The notes under the pieces are model-generated. The model saw nothing but the letters and a program-made list of their open reading frames with translations, searched no databases and was not told the DNA's origin. This document shows, in pieces, positions 6,250 through 12,392 of a DNA stretch of 12,392 bases. Numbering within the stretch: the first letter of the stretch is position 1; each line of letters begins with the position of its first letter. This DNA comes from Salinivirga sp035268865 (lineage in GTDB: Bacteria; Bacteroidota; Bacteroidia; Bacteroidales; Salinivirgaceae), in the NCBI RefSeq assembly GCF_035268865.1, contig NZ_DATFKB010000210.1, positions 1 to 12,392 of the forward strand, given 5' to 3'. A program made the position numbers and the translations under genes.

Positions 6250-8619
6250 ATGACACAAGAGCATCAACCCGAATCAAAACCCAATTTCAAGAAATACATT
6301 ATTATTTTCTGGTCCATTATTATAGTGCCGATTGTGGGCTTTATTGTTTTTTTTACCTTGATAGCCACAGGTAAAATGGGCTTTATGCCCACATTTGAGG
6401 ATCTTGAAAACCCGGAGAACAATATTGCATCGCAGGTATATTCTGCTGATAAAGTTGCGATGGGTAACTATTACTACCAGAACAGAACATATATTAATTT
6501 TGATGATTTGTCACCAAATATGGTAAATGCCCTTATTGCAACGGAAGATTACCGTTTTGAGCGACATGCAGGTATTGATGGTATAGCCTTAATGCGAGTT
6601 TTCTACGGTGTGATGACGGGTTCGCGCAAAGGGGGCGGCAGCACAATCACCCAACAATTGGCTAAAAACCTTTTTCCCAGGGACACAACATCCTATGGAT
6701 CAAAGCTTTCGTATTACTCTAATCTCACACTGACAAAGTTTAAGGAATGGGTAACCGCGGTTAAACTTGAAAGAAACTACACCAAAGAAGAAATTCTTGT
6801 GATGTACCTCAATACGGTATATTTTGGATACCACTCTTACGGCATTAAATCGGCCGCAAAAACCTTTTTCAACACAACCCCTAAAAAGCTTGGTTTAAAC
6901 GAAGCTGCAACTTTGGTGGGCGTGCTCAAAGCACCATCTTACTATAGCCCGGTAAGGCATCCGGATCGTGCAAAGCATCGTCGTAATATTGTACTAAACC
7001 AAATGCGTAAATACGAGTTTATTTCACCGGCAACTTATGACACACTCTCTCAAAAGCCGGTAGAGCTGGAATTTAAGGTACAGGATCATAATGTTGGTTT
7101 GGCAACTTATTTACGCGAATATTTACGTCTGAAGCTCAACAAGCCAAATCCCTTTGAACAGGAATATACCAATAAGGATAATTTCTCAAAAGATTCCGCC
7201 AAATGGGTAGATGATCCGGTGTATGGTTGGTGTAACAAAAATTTTAAACCCGATGGAGAACCCTACAATTTGTATAAAGACGGCTTAAAAATCTACACAA
7301 CTATTAATTCACGCATGCAAAAATATGCAGAAGCATCAATGCGGGAGCATTTAAGTCAGGATTTGCAAAAAGCATTTTTCGAAGAAAAAAAGTATAACCG
7401 AAAAGGACCATTTAGCAAAGACCTGGAGCAGGACCAAATTGACCAGATCATGAAAAACTCAATGCGCCGAAGTGCCAGATACTGGAACATGAAAAGTCGG
7501 GGAAAATCAGAGAAAGAGATAAAAGCAGCTTTCAACAAACCCGTTGAAATGTCGGTATTCAGCTACGATGGCGAAATTGATACTACAATGACCCCCTGGG
7601 ACTCTCTGCTTTATTATAAATATTACCTCCACAGTGGCTTTATGGCAGTTGATCCGCACGATGGACATGTAAAAGCATATGTGGGTGGGATTAATTTCAA
7701 ACACTTCAAATTTGATCACGTTACAGGCGGAAGAAGACAGGTAGGATCAACCTTCAAACCCTTCTTATACACCCTGGCCATGCAAGAGGGTTATTCGCCC
7801 TGTTACAGGGTTCCTAATGTCCCGGTAACTATTACTCTTCCGACAGGCGAAACATGGACCCCAGAAAGTGTAGGGCCAGATCGTTTCAAAAGAAAAAACA
7901 TTACATTGAAAACCGGCCTTGCACACTCTATCAACAATCTCTCAGCCTGGTTAATTCAGCAATTTAAACCCAAGGCGGTAATTGACATCACACGCTTAAT
8001 GGGTGTAAAAAGTCATATTCCTGAAGTTCCATCAATTGCACTGGGCTCGGCAGATCTCAGTCTTTACGAAATGGTAAGTGCTTATACCACATATGCCAAT
8101 AAGGGTATACATACAACACCCTTATTCGTAACGCATATAGAAGATAAGAACGGAAATGAGCTTGCAAGTTTCAAAGCACGAAAAAACGAAGCTATATCTG
8201 AAAATGCAGCTTATTTAATGCTTAACCTGTTGCAGAATGTCGTAAACGAAGGTACAAGTATTCGTCTAAGGTTGAAATATGAGCTCGAAGGCGAAATTGC
8301 CGGAAAAACAGGAACTACCAACAATCAATCAGATGGTTGGTTCATGGGTGTCGTCCCAGAATTGGTTGCCGGTGTCTGGACAGGTGGCGAAGAGCGGTCA
8401 ATTCATTTTGATGGAATATCACTCGGTCAGGGAGCTAACATGGCACTGCCTGTGTATGGACTATTTATGCAAAAAGTGTTTGCTGATGAGGAGTTACATA
8501 TTTCACCAAAAGATACTTTCGCTGTTCCAGAAAATTTCCATATGGACCTTGATTGCGGCGAAAAAGATGGTGAAACCACAATAGATAAAGAGACATTAAA
8601 CAACGAGTTTTTCAATTAA
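6250..8619 (+). CDS. Class A penicillin-binding protein 1A (transglycosylase-transpeptidase)
   Basis: This bifunctional peptidoglycan synthase polymerises lipid II and cross-links the stem peptides in the periplasm. Numbered from the ATG at 6250 (789 residues), a single membrane anchor spans about 16-40. The GT51 domain carries catalytic Glu99 in ATEDYRFERHAGID, GGSTITQQLAKN (129-140), and KEWVTAVKLERNYTKEE followed by YLNTVYFG, where Glu166 is a likely second acidic residue. A long charged linker precedes the transpeptidase domain, which has all three motifs: S500-T-F-K503, S560-I-N562 and K686-T-G688. Both activities therefore look intact. An in-frame TTG at 6241 would add MNN; I chose ATG because neither start has a ribosome-binding site and ATG is far commoner. 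The stop lies 15 bases before gltX, suggesting one operon. Bacteroidota label such genes mrcA or ponA; I leave the symbol open. Confidence 0.95.
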   Translation: MTQEHQPESKPNFKKYIIIFWSIIIVPIVGFIVFFTLIATGKMGFMPTFEDLENPENNIASQVYSADKVAMGNYYYQNRTYINFDDLSPNMVNALIATEDYRFERHAGIDGIALMRVFYGVMTGSRKGGGSTITQQLAKNLFPRDTTSYGSKLSYYSNLTLTKFKEWVTAVKLERNYTKEEILVMYLNTVYFGYHSYGIKSAAKTFFNTTPKKLGLNEAATLVGVLKAPSYYSPVRHPDRAKHRRNIVLNQMRKYEFISPATYDTLSQKPVELEFKVQDHNVGLATYLREYLRLKLNKPNPFEQEYTNKDNFSKDSAKWVDDPVYGWCNKNFKPDGEPYNLYKDGLKIYTTINSRMQKYAEASMREHLSQDLQKAFFEEKKYNRKGPFSKDLEQDQIDQIMKNSMRRSARYWNMKSRGKSEKEIKAAFNKPVEMSVFSYDGEIDTTMTPWDSLLYYKYYLHSGFMAVDPHDGHVKAYVGGINFKHFKFDHVTGGRRQVGSTFKPFLYTLAMQEGYSPCYRVPNVPVTITLPTGETWTPESVGPDRFKRKNITLKTGLAHSINNLSAWLIQQFKPKAVIDITRLMGVKSHIPEVPSIALGSADLSLYEMVSAYTTYANKGIHTTPLFVTHIEDKNGNELASFKARKNEAISENAAYLMLNLLQNVVNEGTSIRLRLKYELEGEIAGKTGTTNNQSDGWFMGVVPELVAGVWTGGEERSIHFDGISLGQGANMALPVYGLFMQKVFADEELHISPKDTFAVPENFHMDLDCGEKDGETTIDKETLNNEFFN

Positions 8620-8634
8620 AAAAAGTTCCAATTT

Positions 8635-10152
8635 ATGACTGTACGTGTAAGATTTGCCCCAAGTCCAACAGGACCATTACATATTGGAGGAGTAAGAACA
8701 GCATTATTCAATTATTTATTTGCAAAAAAACATAATGGTACCTTTATCTTAAGAATAGAAGATACCGACCAAAGCCGCTACGTAGAAGGTGCAGAGGATT
8801 ACATTGTTGAATCCCTCGAATGGTGCGGTATTGATATTGATGAAGGTTATACAAAAGGCGGAACAAAAGGCCCCTACAAACAATCAGAGCGTAAAGATAT
8901 TTATCGTGAATATGCAGAACAGCTCATCAAAAATGGAATGGCTTACTATGCATTTGATACTCAGGAGGCAATAGCAGAAAGAAGAAACATTTATGAATCT
9001 GAGGGTAAGACCTTCACCTACAACCAGGAAGAGCGAAAAAGAATGACCAATTCCCTGACTTTGTCAGAAGATATTGTTAAGCAAAAAACAGAAAACGGCG
9101 ACCCTTATGTCATAAGATTCAAGATGCCTGAAGACCGTATTGTGGAGATGCATGATATTGTGCGGGGAAGTATGAAAGTGAACACCAATACCCTGGATGA
9201 TAAAGTTTTGTTTAAATCTGACGGATTACCAACTTATCACCTGGCCAATATAGTGGATGATCATTTAATGGAAATCAGCCATGTTATACGTGGAGAAGAA
9301 TGGCTGCCTTCCCTGGCGCTTCATTATTTACTTTACGAGGCGCTGGGCTGGCAAGCGAATCAACCGAAGTTTGCCCACCTCCCGCTATTACTAAAACCAA
9401 CGGGTAAAGGGAAACTTAGTAAACGTGATGGTGAAAAAATGGGCTTTCCAGTGTTTCCACTAAAATGGCAGGATAAAGAAGGCGGCGTTGCAGCAGGATA
9501 TCGTGAAGATGGATATTTTCCTGAAGCATTTATCAATATGCTGGCCTTATTGGGATGGAACCCCGGCACAGAACAGGAGATATTAAGCAAGTCGGAGTTA
9601 ATAAAGCTTTTTGATCTGAATAAAGTTCAAAAAGCCGGGGCACGCTTCGATCCGGAAAAAGCAAAATGGTTCAACCATCAGTACTTACAAAGCAAACCGG
9701 CTGAAGAAATAACAAAAGCTTTTTCGAAAATATTAGATGAAAAAAGTATAAGTTGCGATTTTAATATCCTGGAAGAAATTGTGTCCATGGTGCGAGAACG
9801 TGTAAACTTTGTGCATGAATTATGGGATCAAACATATTTCTTTTTTCAAAATCCTGAATCCTATGATGCCAAAGTCGTTAAAAAGCGATGGAAGAACAAA
9901 GTGCCACAGGCAATTGAAAATATTAAAGATATATTGGCGGAGGCAGATAAATGGCATGCTGATGGCCTCAAACAAAAAGTTTCTGATTACATCAATAATA
10001 ACGAGTTAGGATTTGGTGCAGTTATGAATGGTTTAAGATTATCAATTGTGGGTGGTGCCAAAGGCCCTGACCTATTTAAGATTATAGAGATCATAGGTAG
10101 AGACCGCACATTAGAAAGAATTGAGTTGGCACTCGAAAAACTCGGTAATTAA
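8635..10152 (+). CDS. gltX: Glutamyl-tRNA synthetase
   Basis: GltX charges tRNA-Glu with glutamate in the cytoplasm. The 505-residue class I synthetase begins VRFAPSPTGPLHIGGVRTAL, with the HIGH motif as H16-I-G-G19. It continues with the FILRIEDTDQSR segment that binds glutamate, IRGEEWLPSLALHYLLYEALGW, and the KMSKS motif as K260-L-S-K-R264. The helical anticodon-binding half follows. The length fits the Bacteroidota form. The family splits into discriminating (GluRS) and non-discriminating enzymes; the sequence alone does not decide which this is, and no gatCAB genes are in view. The ATG at 8635 places the conserved VRFAPSPTG at the usual distance from the N-terminus. It follows the PBP gene by 15 bases and converges on an unknown gene with a 10-base gap. 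Confidence 0.97.
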   Translation: MTVRVRFAPSPTGPLHIGGVRTALFNYLFAKKHNGTFILRIEDTDQSRYVEGAEDYIVESLEWCGIDIDEGYTKGGTKGPYKQSERKDIYREYAEQLIKNGMAYYAFDTQEAIAERRNIYESEGKTFTYNQEERKRMTNSLTLSEDIVKQKTENGDPYVIRFKMPEDRIVEMHDIVRGSMKVNTNTLDDKVLFKSDGLPTYHLANIVDDHLMEISHVIRGEEWLPSLALHYLLYEALGWQANQPKFAHLPLLLKPTGKGKLSKRDGEKMGFPVFPLKWQDKEGGVAAGYREDGYFPEAFINMLALLGWNPGTEQEILSKSELIKLFDLNKVQKAGARFDPEKAKWFNHQYLQSKPAEEITKAFSKILDEKSISCDFNILEEIVSMVRERVNFVHELWDQTYFFFQNPESYDAKVVKKRWKNKVPQAIENIKDILAEADKWHADGLKQKVSDYINNNELGFGAVMNGLRLSIVGGAKGPDLFKIIEIIGRDRTLERIELALEKLGN

Positions 10153-10162
10153 AACTTCGTAA

Positions 10163-11080
10163 TCAATATTCGAGGAACTCAACATCAAGAGATATTTCCA
10201 CCTCTCCGTCAACCAGGTTTATATCTCTAATCTGGAATGTTACCAGGTTAGAGGTTAGGCCCTGGCTCAAAGTTGTACTTGATTTATAGGTTTCGCCGGT
10301 TTTTTTAACGAGTTCACGCATGCGTTTAGACTCATTGGCGATTTCTTGTATAAACCTGTCCATAATGTGTACCCACAACCCATATTTAAAATATTGCTGT
10401 TGCCCTGTATTGGGTTGTACATAATTGTAGCGCAAAGTGGGAAAAAATCGTTCCTCTCCATTTGCTGCGCTATATACTTCAAACTGATGTGTATACTTAT
10501 ACACAGAGATTAAATCAGAGCTGCTTATACTATCGAAATATTGAATTTCCATTTCTGTTTGATCCTGAAATTCTGCGGCTCCGCCCCATTCATACTCCAT
10601 TCGGAATTTTTCCATACGAATATCATAGGATCTACCAATTGAAAAGCCAAACTCCAAATCATCAGAGCTGGGACGTATACGCACTATTGCCTCTTGAAAT
10701 CGGGTATAAAAAGTATCAAGAACAACATATTCTGGAAAAACTGAATCGTGTACTGCCAATTGTACAAAAGATTGAAAAGTACCTCCGCTTCCGGAGTATT
10801 CCTCTCCCATATAATAATCGAACAACGACCGAACCCGTGCATTCTGGGATAAATAAAGTAGAGACCTTGCTCTTTCTATGGCTTGTTGAGCCCCTTTGGC
10901 TGAATCCATATCAGGATCAGAAATCCCTAAAATAAGCGGTTCAGTTTCCACTGATTGGAGCAAAAAATCTGGTAAATCGGAAGGACTTGCGCCGTATTTA
11001 TAATAATCAGTGTTTACACCCTGACCATAACTCCCCAAAAAGAGGAAAACCAAAAAAATTACCAGGAAATTTTTTTTCAT
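10163..11080 (-). CDS. Secreted protein of unknown function
   Basis: I do not recognise this 305-residue protein with confidence. Residues 1-19 are a clear signal peptide (MKKNFLVIFLVFLFLG...) probably cut before Gln20; there is no lipobox, so it should be a soluble periplasmic or exported protein. Residues 48-85 (PLILGISDPDMD, then AKGAQQAIERARSLLYLSQNARV) resemble the start of LPP20-type envelope domains, where a G-x-S-x-P turn leads into a helix of repeated Ala. This likeness is by eye and weak. The centre is rich in acidic, aromatic and Ser residues. The last 40 residues (NLVTFQIRDINLVDGEVEISLDVEFLEY) look like two or three beta strands. There is no T9SS C-terminal sorting domain. It has its own 213-base upstream spacer and appears to be a single-gene unit convergent with gltX. 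Confidence 0.75.
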   Translation of the reverse strand: MKKNFLVIFLVFLFLGSYGQGVNTDYYKYGASPSDLPDFLLQSVETEPLILGISDPDMDSAKGAQQAIERARSLLYLSQNARVRSLFDYYMGEEYSGSGGTFQSFVQLAVHDSVFPEYVVLDTFYTRFQEAIVRIRPSSDDLEFGFSIGRSYDIRMEKFRMEYEWGGAAEFQDQTEMEIQYFDSISSSDLISVYKYTHQFEVYSAANGEERFFPTLRYNYVQPNTGQQQYFKYGLWVHIMDRFIQEIANESKRMRELVKKTGETYKSSTTLSQGLTSNLVTFQIRDINLVDGEVEISLDVEFLEY

Positions 11081-11293
11081 CGACCTAAGATTTACTTTAT
11101 TTAAACACTGAATAAATATTTACAATTTTTAATTAGATCTAGCTTCTAAAAGCAAATAACAATTTTAAAAAGATTTTTTTGCCTGTACCACGAACTTAAA
11201 AATTGCACAATTTCATTATAAGTACCTAAACTGTATCAGTTAAGATACAATATAAGCATTTACAAGGAAAGAGTTACAGTTTGAAGAAGTTTT
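11081..11293. other. Spacer between the HIT gene and the unknown gene
   Basis: This 213-base AT-rich gap separates two minus-strand genes. It should hold the promoter of the downstream secreted protein. I find no TAnnTTTG box on the minus strand; the closest is TTATTTGC near 11151-11158, which is too short in the spacer. No strong hairpin with a T-run follows the HIT stop codon at 11294. No small gene is convincing. Confidence 0.5.
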
Positions 11294-11686
11294 TTATACC
11301 TGTGCTTGCAGTTTACCAGCAATATCAGCCATCTCCTCTTGCGAAAGTTGAAGTTTTGGGTTAGCGAAATTTATATCCTGCTCCGACTCCAACGGGACTA
11401 AATGTATGTGGGCATGCGGGACCTCCAGTCCAAGCACTGCTACACCTACCTTTTCGCAAGGAAACACTTTTTTTATAGCTTTAGCAACTTTTTTAGAAAC
11501 AATCATCATTTCTGCAAGCTCTGAATCATCCAGGTCGAAAAGATAGTCTTCAGCTCTTTTTGGTATTACAAGAGTGTGTCCCTTTTTTAACGGGGCAATA
11601 TCCAAAAAGGCAAGGAATTTATCATCCTCGTAAACTTTATGCGCAGGAATGTCTCCTTTAACGATTTTACTGAAAATTGTTTCCAT
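11294..11686 (-). CDS. HIT family (histidine triad) protein
   Basis: HIT proteins hydrolyse nucleoside phosphoramidates and related nucleotide conjugates in the cytoplasm. The 130-residue length is typical. It begins METIFSKIVKGDIPAHKVYEDD, has the LDIAPLKKGHTLVIPK strand-turn, and carries the histidine triad H91-A-H93-I-H95-L-V-P, in which the middle His93 is the expected nucleophile. It starts 12 bases after greA and is almost certainly co-transcribed with it; greA followed by a HIT gene is a recurring arrangement in Bacteroidota. The physiological substrate is unknown. Confidence 0.93.
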   Translation of the reverse strand: METIFSKIVKGDIPAHKVYEDDKFLAFLDIAPLKKGHTLVIPKRAEDYLFDLDDSELAEMMIVSKKVAKAIKKVFPCEKVGVAVLGLEVPHAHIHLVPLESEQDINFANPKLQLSQEEMADIAGKLQAQV

Positions 11687-11698
11687 AATAAATAAATT

Positions 11699-12178
11699 TT
11701 ATCTCATTGGTGAAATCTCTAGAATTTCAAATTCCATATTACCTGCAGGAGCCTGAACAATAGTTTTCTCTCCGACAGTTTTTCCAAGTAATCCTTTTGC
11801 AATAGGCGTGTTAACTGCTATTTTGCCTTTTTTCAGGTCCGCTTCTGATTCAGAAACAATTGAATACTGCATTTCTGCTTTATTCTTTGTATTTCTGATT
11901 TTAACTTTGGTCATTATCTGTACTTTAGAATAATCAATTTTCGACTCATCAATAACACGTGAGTTTTGAATTAATTCTTCCATTTTAGAAATTTTGAGCT
12001 CCAAAAGCCCCTGTGCTTCTTTAGCAGCATCATATTCTGCATTCTCAGACAAATCTCCTTTGTCACGCGCATCTGCAATAGCCTGCGATGCCTTGGGTCT
12101 TTCTACAGTTTTGAGATGGTTTAATTCTTCTTTAAGTTTTTTTAATCCATCTTCTGTTAAATAATTCAACTTCGACAT
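11699..12178 (-). CDS. greA: Transcript cleavage factor GreA
   Basis: GreA enters the RNA polymerase secondary channel and rescues backtracked complexes by stimulating cleavage of the RNA 3' end. From the ATG at 12178 it has 159 residues, the usual family length. Residues 1-75 form the N-terminal coiled coil, with the catalytic tip GDLSENAEYDAAKE at 41-54, where Asp42 and Glu45 match the Mg-binding acidic pair of E. coli GreA. The C-terminal FKBP-like domain contains SIVSESEADLKKGKIAVNTP and LLGKTVGE. An in-frame TTG at 12187 would add MTK; ATG gives the normal start MSKLNYLTEDGL. Two terminators upstream isolate it from the gene at the right edge, so it should have its own promoter between about 12179 and 12245. 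I find no exact -7 box there. Confidence 0.96.
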   Translation of the reverse strand: MSKLNYLTEDGLKKLKEELNHLKTVERPKASQAIADARDKGDLSENAEYDAAKEAQGLLELKISKMEELIQNSRVIDESKIDYSKVQIMTKVKIRNTKNKAEMQYSIVSESEADLKKGKIAVNTPIAKGLLGKTVGEKTIVQAPAGNMEFEILEISPMR

Positions 12179-12245
12179 TTTCGTCAACTTTTAATTTATA
12201 ATCCTTTCAAACAGTTTTTTCTAAGATGTTTTTAAAACAAGAAAA

Positions 12246-12263
12246 CCTATCCACAAGGATAGG
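12246..12263 (-). terminator. Intrinsic terminator, second of two
   Basis: CCTATCC and GGATAGG form a perfect 7-base stem with a 4-base loop. On the minus strand it is followed by TTTTCTTGTTTT, as in a rho-independent terminator. The plus-strand side has A residues instead, so it acts on minus-strand transcripts only. It backs up the longer hairpin 20 bases upstream. Confidence 0.65.
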
Positions 12264-12283
12264 AAAATTCTGGAATTAAAAGA

Positions 12284-12319
12284 AAAGAAAAGAATCTCAG
12301 AAACGAGATTCTTTTCTTT
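12284..12319 (-). terminator. Long terminator after the right-edge gene
   Basis: AAAGAAAAGAATCTC (12284-12298) and GAGATTCTTTTCTTT (12305-12319) are a perfect 15-base inverted repeat around a 6-base loop. On the minus strand the stem runs into a T-rich tract (TTCTTTTCTTTTAATT). It begins 18 bases after the stop codon of the right-edge gene, the expected place. The lower stem is A/T-rich and the upper part holds the GAGATTC pairs. Confidence 0.75.
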
Positions 12320-12337
12320 AATATTTAATTGTAATAA

Positions 12338-12392
12338 TTACAGTATAATTCGTGCACCAATGGAATGTACTCCATCAAATGCTTCTGTGGAT
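12338..12392 (-). CDS. 3' end of a gene, probably an outer-membrane beta-barrel
   Basis: The last 17 codons and the TAA stop (12340-12338) of a gene that extends beyond the right edge are visible. They read STEAFDGVHSIGARIIL. The ending H-S-I-G-A-R-I-I-L alternates polar and hydrophobic residues and closes with a large hydrophobic residue, as final strands of outer-membrane barrels do. The reading frame is supported by the strong terminator directly downstream. The family cannot be named from 17 residues. Confidence 0.55.
   Translation of the reverse strand, partial: STEAFDGVHSIGARIIL

Noticed and set aside
10132..10175. CTCGAA ... TTCGAG arms spanning the gltX/unknown gene junction
   Set aside because: The arms are 6 bases, far apart and have no T-run, so they do not qualify as a terminator.
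10462..10935. 157-codon plus-strand open frame opposite the unknown secreted protein
   Set aside because: The minus-strand frame has a proper signal peptide, full length and sensible composition; the plus-strand one has none of these.
1..12392. Mobile element, prophage, CRISPR array, tRNA or defence system
   Set aside because: I saw no transposase or integrase, no regular spaced repeats, no tRNA-like folds and no defence-type domains; the genes are core functions in ordinary Bacteroidota arrangements.

Overview
The window comes from a low-GC, AT-rich member of the Bacteroidota. The evidence is the start of a type IX secretion (T9SS) porP-gldK operon, Bacteroidota-type proteins throughout (a TopA without zinc ribbons, a PBP1A with a long central linker, a greA-HIT pair), starts lacking Shine-Dalgarno sequences, and promoter boxes of the TTTG / TAnnTTTG type. 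Genus and order cannot be fixed from this stretch; a gliding or marine Bacteroidia or related lineage is my guess.

Left block, minus strand, read from about 6030 down to 1: topA (DNA topoisomerase I), a degenerate arginase-fold protein, an AT-rich leader of about 300 bases with a probable promoter, then porP and gldK. The window edge cuts gldK a few codons before its expected end. In this phylum porP-gldK(porK) is normally followed by gldL, gldM and gldN, so the rest of the T9SS core probably lies just outside the window. PorP is an outer-membrane protein and GldK a lipoprotein of the periplasmic ring, so the two make envelope parts of one machine.

Middle block, plus strand, 6250-10152: a class A penicillin-binding protein (PBP1A) and gltX (glutamyl-tRNA synthetase), 15 bases apart and probably co-transcribed. 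The 284-base region between topA and PBP1A carries divergent promoters and a clear inverted repeat in the PBP1A leader.

Right block, minus strand, 12392 down to 10163: the last 17 codons of a gene that looks like an outer-membrane beta-barrel, two tandem intrinsic terminators, the greA-HIT pair, a 213-base spacer with nothing recognisable, and a secreted protein of unknown function that converges on gltX with a 10-base gap.

The window is mostly core housekeeping and envelope genes. I see no mobile element, tRNA, rRNA, CRISPR array or defence system. The least explained items are the pseudo-arginase between topA and the T9SS operon, the unknown secreted protein, and the leader inverted repeat of PBP1A.
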